NCBI GenBank assembly: GCA_001770355.1
Contig: MEQV01000279.1
Span: 1-42,326, forward strand
Reading direction: 5' to 3'
Origin: Betaproteobacteria bacterium RIFCSPLOWO2_02_FULL_62_17
GTDB taxonomy: Bacteria; Pseudomonadota; Gammaproteobacteria; Burkholderiales; SG8-39
Length of the DNA: 42,326 nucleotides
Below, piece after piece: positions 34,084-41,852 of this stretch. The number at the start of each line of letters is the position of its first letter. The stretch's first letter is position 1. The translations under genes were made by a program, and so were the position numbers. A model generated the notes under the pieces. That model made no database searches. It saw only the letters and a list, made by a program, of their open reading frames with translations, and had not been told where the DNA came from.

Positions 34084-36141
34084 TCAGTAGGCGCCCCGCC
34101 TGTTTAGCACGACGTTGACTGTCTTGAATAGTATCGCGATGTCGTACCAGAGCGACCAATTCTGCACGTACCAGGCATCGAGGCTCACTCTTTCCGCATA
34201 GCTCGTGTCGTTGCGGCCGCTGATTTGCCACAGGCCGGTAATACCGGGCAACACCTGCAAATAAAGCATGGCGCATTCGCCATAGCGTTGCAGCTCCTCG
34301 CTGACAATCGGGCGCGGGCCTACGAGGCTCATCTCGCCCTTGATGACGTTGATGAGTTGCGGCAGCTCATCGAGACTCGTTTTCCGCAGAAAGCGACCCA
34401 AAGCGGTGACCCGCGGGTCGTTCTTCAGCTTGAGGTCTTTCTCCCATTCCGAGCGGGCTTGCGCGTCCTTGGCCAGCAGTTCCTCGAGGACGCGATCGGC
34501 ATCCGGCCGCATGGATCGGAACTTCAGGCATTGAAAGGGCCTGCCATCGCGTCCGATGCGGGTGTGACTATACAAGGCCGTGCCACCGGTCCGACGTATC
34601 AGGATCGCCAGCGCAAGCAGCACCGGGGAAAGCAACACGAGGAGCGCGCTTGCGGCAACGAGATCGAACAGCCGCTTGGTCCATCGGTAGCTGCGACGGG
34701 ACAGATTGTTGCGGATGGTCAGGAATAGCACCTGGTGACTGAAGAAGTGCGATAGCTGCGTGCCAAAAAGGGGCAGTCCGCGAATGGCAGGAATGACGTG
34801 GATGTTGTGCTCGGTCGCGGCGAGTTGCTGCACCAGCGTTTGCATCTTCGGCGTACTGAGGGTCTCCAGGGCAAGAATGAGCTGCGGCTTGCCCAATTCG
34901 GCGAGCAATGCTTCCAGGCCGTTTCTCGGCGCGAGAATCGGATAGGCTTCGCCTTCCATTTCGATCCTCTCGGAATTAGCGGCGTTATCGTTCTCGAGCT
35001 CGATGAATGCATCGATTCGGTAGCCCATGCCGTGCTCGCTCTTGAGCGCGAGACATGCGTCACGGGCGTTCTGTCCCGTACCGAGGATAACCGCCGGGCG
35101 CTGCCACAAATCGAGCGCCTCAAGGATGGCTTTCGCGACAGCACGCGCCAGGGGCAAAAGGACGAACGTGAACGCCCAGACCCACAGGTACGTGCCGCGT
35201 CCCGCATCCAGCCCGGCATAGAAGACGGTAGCGCCAGCCAGAAGGAACATGAAGCTCAGCGTCCTTAAGATATCCCTCAGTTCGTCCCAAAAGGGGCGGC
35301 GCCGAGCGTAGTGTTCCAAGCCCGTCCAGAACCAGCCTACCGTGATCGCGACAAGCGCGCAGTGCACCGCGAGAGTCTTGATGTCGTAGCGCACCCATGC
35401 CGGGACATCGTCGGCCAGCGGAAATCCCAGCAGGGCAAAGACACCGAGAAGAACGAGTGTGTCCGCCCCGGCCAGAGCAAGTTTCTGGATCCACCGAAAC
35501 TTTGCCCCGCCGGGCGCGCGGGCGGGCGACGGATCGGCGCTTTGCGGCGCGGCTGACCCATTGAGCGCCCTCCTCCGGAAGGAACCCAGCAGAAGCAGCG
35601 TGGCGAGCGCCACGGCGAACACCGAACCAGCTTCAAGAAAACCGACGTACGCCGATCGGTTCCTGGCCAGCCGGTCACGCTCTGCCGCGGGCAGCGGTCG
35701 TACCGTCCCGGCCGGATAGCAAGTCACCCTTGACGCGGCGGGGTTTGCGCGGCTTTGCCGTTCGCTCTCCTGGCAGGTCAGCAGCGCGAGCGACGGATTG
35801 ACTGATTCATAGGTGATAACTCCATTCGCCATTCGGACCGATGCAGTATCGAGATGTGACTCTCCGAGCCATTGCATTTGCGCATCGCCAAGGCCGCCAA
35901 GACAACTGCTCTCCACAATGCGGCATACCGCGCAACTGCCTTGAATGGCCGCGATCTGCGTCGCGATCGACTGAGAGCACCGGCTGCTACTCTGACCACG
36001 TTGCAGGATTTTTAACTGGATTCCTGCTGAAGCATCCACCACCACGTATGGATAGTAGAGCGTCGGGCCGAACGAGTCCTTGAGTCCCGTCGCAATGAGC
36101 AAGACAAGAGACAAGGCTATCGCCGGCAGGTGGGTTTTCAT
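34084..36141 (-). CDS. WbaP-type undecaprenyl-phosphate sugar phosphotransferase with extra N-terminal domain
   Basis: This membrane enzyme has 685 residues. It would move a sugar-1-phosphate to undecaprenyl phosphate, the first step of repeat-unit assembly. Residues from about 215 on are a canonical WbaP of about 470: membrane helices, a Rossmann-like domain (AVILGTGQNARDACLALKSE) and the catalytic transferase (YSHTRIGRDGRPFQCLKFRS, KTSLDELPQLINVIKGEMSL, GPRPIVSEELQRYG, with the DE pair in SLDEL). Added in front are a helix at residues 5-19, about 145 residues outside the membrane with six cysteines (55, 70, 73, 80, 123, 141), and a second helix near 165-186. I do not recognise that domain. 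The donor is probably Gal-P or Glc-P. Confidence 0.92.
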   Translation of the reverse strand: MKTHLPAIALSLVLLIATGLKDSFGPTLYYPYVVVDASAGIQLKILQRGQSSSRCSQSIATQIAAIQGSCAVCRIVESSCLGGLGDAQMQWLGESHLDTASVRMANGVITYESVNPSLALLTCQESERQSRANPAASRVTCYPAGTVRPLPAAERDRLARNRSAYVGFLEAGSVFAVALATLLLLGSFRRRALNGSAAPQSADPSPARAPGGAKFRWIQKLALAGADTLVLLGVFALLGFPLADDVPAWVRYDIKTLAVHCALVAITVGWFWTGLEHYARRRPFWDELRDILRTLSFMFLLAGATVFYAGLDAGRGTYLWVWAFTFVLLPLARAVAKAILEALDLWQRPAVILGTGQNARDACLALKSEHGMGYRIDAFIELENDNAANSERIEMEGEAYPILAPRNGLEALLAELGKPQLILALETLSTPKMQTLVQQLAATEHNIHVIPAIRGLPLFGTQLSHFFSHQVLFLTIRNNLSRRSYRWTKRLFDLVAASALLVLLSPVLLALAILIRRTGGTALYSHTRIGRDGRPFQCLKFRSMRPDADRVLEELLAKDAQARSEWEKDLKLKNDPRVTALGRFLRKTSLDELPQLINVIKGEMSLVGPRPIVSEELQRYGECAMLYLQVLPGITGLWQISGRNDTSYAERVSLDAWYVQNWSLWYDIAILFKTVNVVLNRRGAY

Positions 36142-36525
36142 CGAATCGAAAAGTGCGCTAATCGCGGCGACTTAGTGTAGGACTTTCTTGGAGTATGCCG
36201 AAGCGCAAGCCAGCGCGCACACGCCACCCCCCTTGCGGGCAGCTCGGCATCGCGTTGTCAGCGCTGAATGCGCCTGGCAGAGAGTTGCCGATACTTTTCG
36301 AAAGCGGGCGAGCGCTTCTTTCCGCGGGTTCAGCAGACGGCGATTCCGCCCAAATGGCGATCGCCCACCGGCAAATTTTCGCACAGGATTTGCGGCACCG
36401 CCAATCGAGCGCCGCTCGCCAGCACAAGAAGTTGGTCACAGACTTGGCCCCGGTGGTCCCGGAGGACAGCGTGTCTACGCAATCGCCGATATGCACGCTG
36501 TGCGTGCCTTACAATTCGACAGCAA
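36142..36525. other. Intergenic stretch between divergent wbaP-like and rfb genes
   Basis: About 384 bases with no convincing gene. Frames that run through it on both strands lack family features. It should hold the divergent promoters; TACAAT at 36510-36515 is a possible -10 element for the rfb side but has no good -35 partner. Confidence 0.5.
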
Positions 36526-36693
36526 ATGCTTCTCATCATTGACAGCGCGGACTTCATCGGCGCCAACTTTGTCCTGTCTACGATCGGTCTCACGGGCGAG
36601 CCGGCGGGCAATCTTGACAAACCCAGCTTTACGGGCAATCTGCGAGGCCACGAGGCGTTGCGCCGCGATGCGCGCCATGTGGACGCAGTATGA
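36526..36693 (+). pseudogene. rfbB: rfbB (dTDP-glucose 4,6-dehydratase) N-terminal remnant
   Basis: This 55-codon frame reads MLLIIDSADFIGANFVL, then EPAGNLDKPSFTGNL and RRDARHVDAV. Real RfbB proteins begin like MILVTGGAGFIGANFVL, with NLDKLTYAGNL and GDARHVF at the same spacing. Here the NAD-binding glycine motif is ruined (IDSADFIG). The stop TGA overlaps the rfbA start (ATGA). It is the eroded head of rfbB with the rest deleted. The reading frame stays open and may now serve only as a leader peptide that couples rfbA translation. Confidence 0.8.
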
Positions 36694-37565
36694 AGGGCAT
36701 CATTCTCGCGGGTGGCTCGGGCACGCGCCTGTATCCGGTGACGCAGGTGGTGTCCAAGCAATTGCTGCCGGTCTACGACAAGCCTATGGTGTATTACCCA
36801 CTGACGACGCTGATGCTGGCTGGCATCCGCGACATCCTCGTCATTTCGACTCCGCAGGACACGCCGCGCTTTGCCGAGTTGCTCCGCGATGGGAGCCAGT
36901 GGGGATTGCGGCTGGCCTACGCCGTGCAGCCCTCGCCCGGGGGGCTGGCGCAGGCCTTGCTTATCGGGCGCGAGTTCGTCGGCCGCGACCCGGTGGCGCT
37001 GATCCTGGGCGACAACCTCTTCTACGGTCACGAGCTGACCGGCCTGCTCGAGCAGGCCGGGGGGTGCGCAAGAGGGGCCACCGTGTTTGCCTATCCGGTC
37101 ACCGACCCGCAACGCTACGGGGTGGTCGAGTTCGATGCGCGTGGGCGCGCCATGAGCCTGGAGGAGAAGCCACGCCAGCCGAAATCGCGCTACGCCGTGG
37201 TGGGCCTGTATTTCTACGACAACCGGGTGCTCGAAATCGCCGCGGGCCTCAAGCCCTCGGCGCGCGGCGAGCTCGAGATCACCGACGTCAATCGCCGCTA
37301 CCTCGAATGGGGCGAGCTGGAAGTGCGCACCATGGGCCGCGGCTTCGCTTGGCTAGACACCGGCACGCACGAGTCGCTGCTGGACGCTTCGCAGTTCATC
37401 GAGACGATCGAAAAGCGCCAGGGGCTGAAGATCGCCTGCCCGGAGGAAATCGCCTACCGCATGGGCTACATCGACGCCGCACGACTCGAAGCGCTGGCGC
37501 AGCCGCTAGCCAAGAGCGGCTACGGCGAGTACCTGCTGCGCGTACTGGCGGAAAAGGTGTACTGA
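36690..37565 (+). CDS. rfbA: Glucose-1-phosphate thymidylyltransferase
   Basis: This cytoplasmic enzyme of 291 residues makes dTDP-glucose from dTTP and glucose-1-phosphate, the entry to dTDP-L-rhamnose. MKGIILAGGSGTRLYPVTQV is the nucleotide-binding start, and SKQLLPVYDKPMVYYPLTTL, LILGDNLFYGHELT and VEFDARGRAMSLEEKPRQPK complete the RmlA fold. GRGFAWLDTGTHESLLDASQ is near the end. Length is normal. The ATG overlaps the rfbB-remnant stop, and its own stop overlaps the rfbC start (TGATG). Confidence 0.96.
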   Translation: MKGIILAGGSGTRLYPVTQVVSKQLLPVYDKPMVYYPLTTLMLAGIRDILVISTPQDTPRFAELLRDGSQWGLRLAYAVQPSPGGLAQALLIGREFVGRDPVALILGDNLFYGHELTGLLEQAGGCARGATVFAYPVTDPQRYGVVEFDARGRAMSLEEKPRQPKSRYAVVGLYFYDNRVLEIAAGLKPSARGELEITDVNRRYLEWGELEVRTMGRGFAWLDTGTHESLLDASQFIETIEKRQGLKIACPEEIAYRMGYIDAARLEALAQPLAKSGYGEYLLRVLAEKVY

Positions 37566-38110
37566 TGGTGGTGACGCGCACCGCGATCCCGGAGGTCCTG
37601 TTGCTGGAGCCGAAAGTGTTCGGCGACGCGCGCGGCTTTTTCTTCGAGTCCTTCAACCGGCGCACTTTCGCCCAGGCAACCGGCGTCAATGTCGAATTCG
37701 TGCAGGACAATCACTCGCGGTCGGTGAGAGGCGTCCTGCGCGGATTGCATTACCAGTTGCGCCAGCCGCAGGGCAAACTGGTGCGCGTAATTGCGGGTTC
37801 GGTGTTCGACGTGGCGGTGGATATCCGGCGGAGCTCACAAACCTTCGGCCGCACGGTCGCGTTCGAGCTTTCGGCGGCACGCAAGAGAATGGCGTGGATC
37901 CCGCCGGGGTTCGCACACGGCTTCTACGTCACCTCGGATTACGCCGAATTCCTGTACAAGACCACCGACTACTACGATCCGTCGTCGGAGCGCTCGATCC
38001 GGTGGAACGACCCTGCGCTCGCGATCGCTTGGCCCATCGAGGGAAGCGCGATCGTGGCCGAGAAGGATCGCAACGGCGTTTTACTGAAAGACGCGGAGAT
38101 GTTCTCCTAG
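37565..38110 (+). CDS. rfbC: dTDP-4-dehydrorhamnose 3,5-epimerase
   Basis: This is the RmlC cupin enzyme, 181 residues. It epimerises dTDP-4-keto-6-deoxyglucose at C3 and C5. Key stretches are VFGDARGFFFESFNRRTF, DNHSRSVRGVLRGLHYQ (catalytic His), KLVRVIAGSVFDVAVDIRRS, IPPGFAHGFYV and FLYKTTDYYDPSSERSIRWN (catalytic Tyr). The ATG shares a base with the rfbA stop. rfbD is absent downstream and rfbB is only a remnant, so dTDP-rhamnose needs copies elsewhere. Confidence 0.96.
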   Translation: MVVTRTAIPEVLLLEPKVFGDARGFFFESFNRRTFAQATGVNVEFVQDNHSRSVRGVLRGLHYQLRQPQGKLVRVIAGSVFDVAVDIRRSSQTFGRTVAFELSAARKRMAWIPPGFAHGFYVTSDYAEFLYKTTDYYDPSSERSIRWNDPALAIAWPIEGSAIVAEKDRNGVLLKDAEMFS

Positions 38111-38131
38111 CAATCCTCTTCCGACCAGGCG

Positions 38132-38156
38132 CGCCCCGACATCGCCCACCGGGGCG
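38132..38156. terminator. GC hairpin between convergent rfbC and wzz
   Basis: CGCCCCG (38132-38138) and CGGGGCG (38150-38156) form a perfect 7-bp stem with an 11-base loop. It lies in the 49-base gap between convergent genes, a usual place for a two-way terminator. No T-tract is present on either side. Confidence 0.4.
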
Positions 38157-38159
38157 AAG

Positions 38160-39380
38160 CTAAACGCGCCAACCTCTCCGGAGCCGCCGGAACCCAGCGG
38201 CCACCAGCCCGAGCTTTCGCGAGCTCTCGGGATCACTTTCGGCGTTGCGCAGCGATTGGCGCATGAAGACGTACAGCAGCAGGAGAAAGCCTGCGACCAA
38301 CGTCGCGAGCACGGCTACCAGCGCCCGCTTCGGCTTCGATTTCCTTTCCGGCACGACAGCCGGGTCAACGACCTGAATCACCGCCCCCTCACGCGCTTCG
38401 TCGAGCCGCGCCATCTCGTATTGCTTCGCCATCAGATCGAACAGCGTCTCCTGGTACTTGAAATCGCGGTAGCGGTTCAGGTATTCGGCGCCTGGTGCGT
38501 TCTTGCTCGGCTGATCGCGCTCGGCTAGCGAAAGCTGCGCGCGAAGCGAAGCCAGTTCCCGCTGCGCTAGTCGCAATTGGGGATTTTCCTCGGTGAGGGA
38601 TCCGCGCATGGTCGCAAGCCGAACTTCCTGCGCGGTGACCTGCGCCTTGAGGCGCGCGATGCCCTCGACCATCGCCTGCGGCGCTGAGCGGATCAGGCTC
38701 TCGCCGGCGCCCGTCTGGCCTAGGGCCAATTCCGCTCTTTTCAGGTTTTCTTGCGACTGCTGTAGCTGCTTCTCGAAGAACACGCGCCGCTGCTGTGCTT
38801 CGGTGATTGCCAGCGAGCCGGTGAGCTTGTGCAGCTCTTCCACATAGGCGTTGGCGATGTCCGCGGCGCGCTTGGGATCCTCGTCGTCCACTTCGATCGT
38901 GATCAGGCCGTCCTTGCCGGAGGACGCCTTGGTCGCACCCTCCAACGCCTTGCGGGCGTCCTGCCGGAGCTTCGCTTCATACACTTGCATCAGGTCGAAG
39001 CGTTCGATGAGGCGGTCGGCGACGGTGCGGCTCTTGATGAGGGCAATGTAAGTATCCGCCGGGTTCTTGATGTTGAGCCCGGCCGCACCGGCAAGGCCGC
39101 CCAACGCCCCAAGCTGCGAGGCGAGCATCGCGGCCGCGCCCTGTTGTTGTTGCGGGGGCAGGATGCGGGTGGTGGCGGTGAAGGTGGGCGGGATGATGAA
39201 CGCAATGCCGAGCGCCACAAGGCCCGCGAGGAGCGGCCCGAAAATCAGCAGCCGCGCGTTCTCGGCGACCACGAGCAGCAGGTCAAGGAGGCTGATCTCG
39301 TCTTCGCCACCCTCTGGCGCGAAGGCGCCCGGCTGGTCCTGCGAAGCAGTGGTGGCGGTCTGAGAGGGGATTTCGCTCAT
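38160..39380 (-). CDS. Wzz-type chain-length determinant / polysaccharide co-polymerase
   Basis: This is an inner-membrane protein of 406 residues. EDEISLLDLLLVVAENARLL and GPLLAGLVALGIAFIIPPTF form the first helix with the conserved start of Wzz domains. A long periplasmic coiled-coil region follows (about 70-345), with QQRRVFFEKQLQQSQENLKR and the GNVR-like EEN PQLRLAQREL segment. The second helix is near LVAVLATLVAGFLLLLYVF. There is no cytoplasmic tyrosine kinase domain. It sets polymer length together with the Wzy-like protein. Confidence 0.92.
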   Translation of the reverse strand: MSEIPSQTATTASQDQPGAFAPEGGEDEISLLDLLLVVAENARLLIFGPLLAGLVALGIAFIIPPTFTATTRILPPQQQQGAAAMLASQLGALGGLAGAAGLNIKNPADTYIALIKSRTVADRLIERFDLMQVYEAKLRQDARKALEGATKASSGKDGLITIEVDDEDPKRAADIANAYVEELHKLTGSLAITEAQQRRVFFEKQLQQSQENLKRAELALGQTGAGESLIRSAPQAMVEGIARLKAQVTAQEVRLATMRGSLTEENPQLRLAQRELASLRAQLSLAERDQPSKNAPGAEYLNRYRDFKYQETLFDLMAKQYEMARLDEAREGAVIQVVDPAVVPERKSKPKRALVAVLATLVAGFLLLLYVFMRQSLRNAESDPESSRKLGLVAAGFRRLRRGWRV

Positions 39381-39624
39381 GGGTCGGATCGGTGCGGCGC
39401 CTTGCGTTCCGTATTCGCCAGGGAAGGTGCAATGATACCTTGGCTTGGCGGATCCCCGCCGCCAGGGGCAACGCGGGGCGCTGCAAAGGGTGGATACCGG
39501 CTTGACCTGGTAGAGGAGCTGGCTGCGCCGCCTGTCAGGCGCCGGAAGTGTGTTTCACGCGGCAGCGCTGGCCGGCGGGGAGCTGAGGGTATAGCACCGG
39601 GAAGGATGAAGCCAGTACGAGACT

Positions 39625-39897
39625 TCAGGTCCTGATGAGCCGAAGATCGGTCTCGAATTTGCGAGGTTTGCCGATCTCGATTCGACGGAACTCCGGATGC
39701 AGCGGATTGAGCAGGTAGTTGGTTTCGGCGGCGATCACGGCACTTGGCACCGCAAGAACCGCTGCACTTTGCTTTCTGACCCATTGCGTTCCAATGGCCT
39801 GCCGCTTTTCGCGGAGCGCGAGGTCCCGCCAGTCCGAGGGAAGATCCTCGACCCCGATGCGGTCTATCGTTACCGCCGCCGGAATGCGCGCCTCGAT
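39625..39897 (-). pseudogene. RES-toxin 3' fragment, near-identical copy of the one at 40930-41196
   Basis: 39631-39897 repeats 40930-41196 (267 bases, same orientation) with only a few differences. It encodes the last 90 or so residues of the RES toxin (RIPAAVTIDRIGVEDLPS to FETDLRLIRT) with its own stop at 39625-39627, but no start and no N-terminal half. The near identity means a recent copying event. The next sequence at the break is unrelated. Confidence 0.85.
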
Positions 39898-40012
39898 TGA
39901 AGTACCGCGCCTGGGCGGTGCTCGTTGATTCGGGCGTCGTGATCGCGCCGACTTCGAAATCTACCGCACGAAGGCCGGCCGAGGGCTTGAAATTCTGCCT
40001 CAGGAAGACTGA
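39897..40012 (+). pseudogene. Possible PIN-toxin remnant with a large internal deletion
   Basis: From the RES break the plus strand reads LKYRAWAVLVDSGVVIA, like a PIN N-terminus with the catalytic Asp. In another frame it continues at once as ADFEIYRTKAGRGLEILPQE and a stop at 40010-40012, like a PIN C-terminus. About 100 codons in between are missing. The fragments are short, so the call is tentative. Confidence 0.4.
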
Positions 40013-40057
40013 GTAAGCGGGCGCGGCTGCGCGCCCCAGGGGCGTCTTGGCGGGATC

Positions 40058-40099
40058 GGGGTCAGAGCAAGTAATCGCGGGTCAATTTACTCTGACCCC
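40058..40099. repeat. Inverted repeat with GGGGTCAGAG arms; includes the left 25-bp direct repeat
   Basis: GGGGTCAGAG (40058-40067) and CTCTGACCCC (40090-40099) are exact reverse complements. The right part, 40075-40099, is repeated exactly at 40892-40916. On the minus strand it reads GGGGTCAGAGTAAATTGACC and supplies the stop codon (TAA, 40087-40089) of the antitoxin gene. This motif is familiar from small repeats scattered in proteobacterial genomes near transposase-related elements. Confidence 0.75.
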
Positions 40100-40389
40100 A
40101 TTCCTACGGAACGTCGTGTCCTGCGTCGCGCCGCCGGAGCGGGCGTCGGCATTTCATCCTGCGGCAACGGCGGATTCCCGAGGCGCTGGATCTTTTGCAG
40201 CACGGCCCTCGCCCTGGCCATGTCGGCGCGTGCCGCCCTGCTCTTGAAATACTCTTCAGTCGCCACGGCGGAGGCCTTTTCGGCGATCGCCGAGAGCATG
40301 AACTGGTTCATGGACACGCGATCCTGCCTGGAGAGCTTCTTCACGTGCTCCATCAAGGAATTCGGAAGTCTCAGCGCATACTGGCTCAT
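40087..40389 (-). CDS. Ribbon-helix-helix type antitoxin (second gene of a PIN toxin pair)
   Basis: This 100-residue protein begins MSQYALRLPNSLMEHVKKLS then RQDRVSMNQFMLSAIAEKAS, a classic ribbon-helix-helix (Arc/HicB-like) DNA-binding domain. The remainder is Arg/Ala-rich. Its last codons (GSE, stop) are made from the inserted repeat motif, so the natural C-terminus may have been replaced. It follows the PIN toxin by 12 bases on the minus strand. The toxin-first order is the reverse of the usual VapBC layout. Confidence 0.8.
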   Translation of the reverse strand: MSQYALRLPNSLMEHVKKLSRQDRVSMNQFMLSAIAEKASAVATEEYFKSRAARADMARARAVLQKIQRLGNPPLPQDEMPTPAPAARRRTRRSVGMGSE

Positions 40390-40401
40390 CTCAGTGCTCC
40401 C

Positions 40402-40842
40402 TTACGCATCGAGGCGGACACGATGCCGCAACACGAACGCCCCCGGCGCGACCACCTCAACGCCGAACTTGCCGGCCGCGGGCATGAAATCCCTCTCGTT
40501 GAACGTCAACAGCGTCTTTGCCATGGCATTCACAGCCGTCTCCAGGACCATCTCGTCGCCGGGATCGCTCAACTGCGGCCTCCAGCGAAAGTGCAGTTTT
40601 ACGGCGTGCACCCGCAGCGCAATTGCGTCCAGCAGCGCGGTCACGTCGGCGCGGGACAGGCGATGCATCCGCCGCACCCTCGGATCGAGCAGTGTGCTCT
40701 CGTACTCGACGAACAACGGCACCGACACCGACGGCCGGATCCTGCCCTCAACGATGCCCCGCAGCACGATAAACGAAGCACCCCGCGCGCTGCAGACCGC
40801 TGCCACGAGAACGTTCGTGTCCACGACCAGCCGCTCAATCAT
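40402..40842 (-). CDS. PIN-domain toxin (putative RNase)
   Basis: The protein has 146 residues and a PIN fold. MIERLVVDTNVLVAAV gives the first catalytic Asp, YESTLLDPRVRRMHRLS and LSDPGDEMVLETAVNAMAKT the central acids, and LLTFNERDFMP the last. It belongs to the putative toxin-antitoxin PIN family of COG1569 type. GGGG precedes the ATG. It appears intact. As a ribonuclease it would cut RNA when its antitoxin is lost. Confidence 0.88.
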   Translation of the reverse strand: MIERLVVDTNVLVAAVCSARGASFIVLRGIVEGRIRPSVSVPLFVEYESTLLDPRVRRMHRLSRADVTALLDAIALRVHAVKLHFRWRPQLSDPGDEMVLETAVNAMAKTLLTFNERDFMPAAGKFGVEVVAPGAFVLRHRVRLDA

Positions 40843-40858
40843 ATCCCCAATGATATCA
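40841..40858. promoter_or_regulatory. Possible operator of the PIN/RHH operon
   Basis: TGATATCA at 40851-40858 is an 8-bp palindrome, and ATATC (40841-40845) pairs with GATAT (40852-40856). They abut the toxin start codon. An RHH antitoxin would bind such a site to repress its own operon. Confidence 0.35.
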
Positions 40859-40891
40859 CGTCAGAGTCCGCTTGACCCGATGCACTCCATG

Positions 40892-40916
40892 TCGCGGGTC
40901 AATTTACTCTGACCCC
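40892..40916. repeat. Right copy of the 25-bp direct repeat
   Basis: Identical in 25 of 25 bases to 40075-40099. The two copies bracket 792 bases that hold the PIN/RHH pair. The right copy lies five bases from the stop of the RES toxin gene. Confidence 0.9.
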
Positions 40917-40920
40917 GACT

Positions 40921-41385
40921 TCAGGCACTCCTGATGAGCCGAAGATCGGTCTCGAATTTGCGAGGTTTGCCGATCTCGATTCGACGGAACTCCGGATGCA
41001 GCGGATTGAGCAGGTAGTTGGTTTCGGCGGCGATCACGGCACTTGGCACCGCAAGAACCGCTGCACTTTGCTTTCTGACCCATTGCGTTCCAATGGCCTG
41101 CCGCTTTTCGCGGAGCGCAAGGTCCCGCCAGCCCGAGGGAAGATCCTCGACCCCGATGCGGTCTATCGTTACCGCGGCCGGAATGCGCGCCTCGATCATC
41201 ACGTAGCGCGCCCGCGGAGGTTCGTCCTGGAGCAGCATTTCGAGCATGGCGAGGGACTGGCTTGCCGCCGTGTATACGAGGCGGACGCCTTTCCGGTTCC
41301 ATCGTCCGCCGTAGAGTCGCGCACCCTCGCCGGAAAACGCGGATCTGGCGAACCGGGCGGTGGTCAGCCGCCAGACCGTCAGCAC
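40921..41385 (-). CDS. RES-domain toxin
   Basis: The protein has 154 residues. MLTVWRLTTARFARSAFSGE and GARLYGGRWNRKGVRLVYTA contain the Arg, Glu and Ser residues that name the RES family; AASQSLAMLEMLL follows. RES toxins degrade NAD+ or modify targets by ADP-ribosylation-like chemistry, depending on the member. It follows its antitoxin by eight bases in the usual order. Its 3' 267 bases are copied at 39631-39897. Confidence 0.92.
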   Translation of the reverse strand: MLTVWRLTTARFARSAFSGEGARLYGGRWNRKGVRLVYTAASQSLAMLEMLLQDEPPRARYVMIEARIPAAVTIDRIGVEDLPSGWRDLALREKRQAIGTQWVRKQSAAVLAVPSAVIAAETNYLLNPLHPEFRRIEIGKPRKFETDLRLIRSA

Positions 41386-41393
41386 GGCGGCCG

Positions 41394-41852
41394 TTACGCG
41401 AACACGCCGTGTTCGATCCGGCCCAGCGTGTCGAGCACGCTTTCGGCGCCGATCTCGGTATCCAGCAGGCTGATGGGCATCTTTCCTGCGAGCGCCGAAT
41501 TGGGCGATTTAAGCCAGTCGAGAGCGGCTGCGGGAGCTTCGAACACCTCATTGGCGCGTCCGACCGCTCGAGCCAGGCGCAGGAGCTTGGCCGATTCCTC
41601 GCTGCTCAGCACGCCCTCGCGCTTCCTGCGGGCGAGCGTACGTTCCGGAATACCCAAGGCCCGGGCAATCTCGGGTTGCGACAGTTTGATCGCTTTGCGC
41701 AGGGATTCGACCGCGGCCGCAGGAATCCCCCTTCGGATCGTCTCGATCCAGTCGAACGTCGAATGCGCTCCGGCGCGCAGAACTTTCCGGCCGCCGAGCA
41801 GGTGCTCGACAGAGCGGAAGCTTTCGGGAGCGGGTGCCGCAAGACTCGCCAT
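41394..41852 (-). CDS. Xre/MbcA/ParS-type antitoxin (DUF2384) of the RES toxin
   Basis: The protein has 152 residues. The N-terminal helix-turn-helix region includes AIKLSQPEIARALGIPERTL and ARRKREGVLSSEESAKLLRL. The C-terminal toxin-binding domain contains FEAPAAALDWLKSPNSALAG and PISLLDTEIGAESVLDTLGR, the DUF2384 signature. The ATG has a GGAGGG site. It would bind and block the RES toxin and repress the operon. A TATACT box at about 41884-41890 on the minus strand is a possible -10 element. Confidence 0.92.
   Translation of the reverse strand: MASLAAPAPESFRSVEHLLGGRKVLRAGAHSTFDWIETIRRGIPAAAVESLRKAIKLSQPEIARALGIPERTLARRKREGVLSSEESAKLLRLARAVGRANEVFEAPAAALDWLKSPNSALAGKMPISLLDTEIGAESVLDTLGRIEHGVFA

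Noticed and set aside
36188..37564. Upstream extension of the rfbC frame by about 460 codons
   Set aside because: It runs antiphase through rfbA and the intergenic DNA. The real rfbC starts at 37565, coupled to the rfbA stop.
38829..39635. Plus-strand open frame opposite the Wzz gene
   Set aside because: Shadow of the Wzz coding strand, with no recognisable domain.
40058..40099. Rho-independent terminator at the end of the antitoxin gene
   Set aside because: The stem is long-looped and has no T-tract, and part of it recurs as an exact direct repeat beyond the toxin gene, so a mobile-repeat origin fits better.
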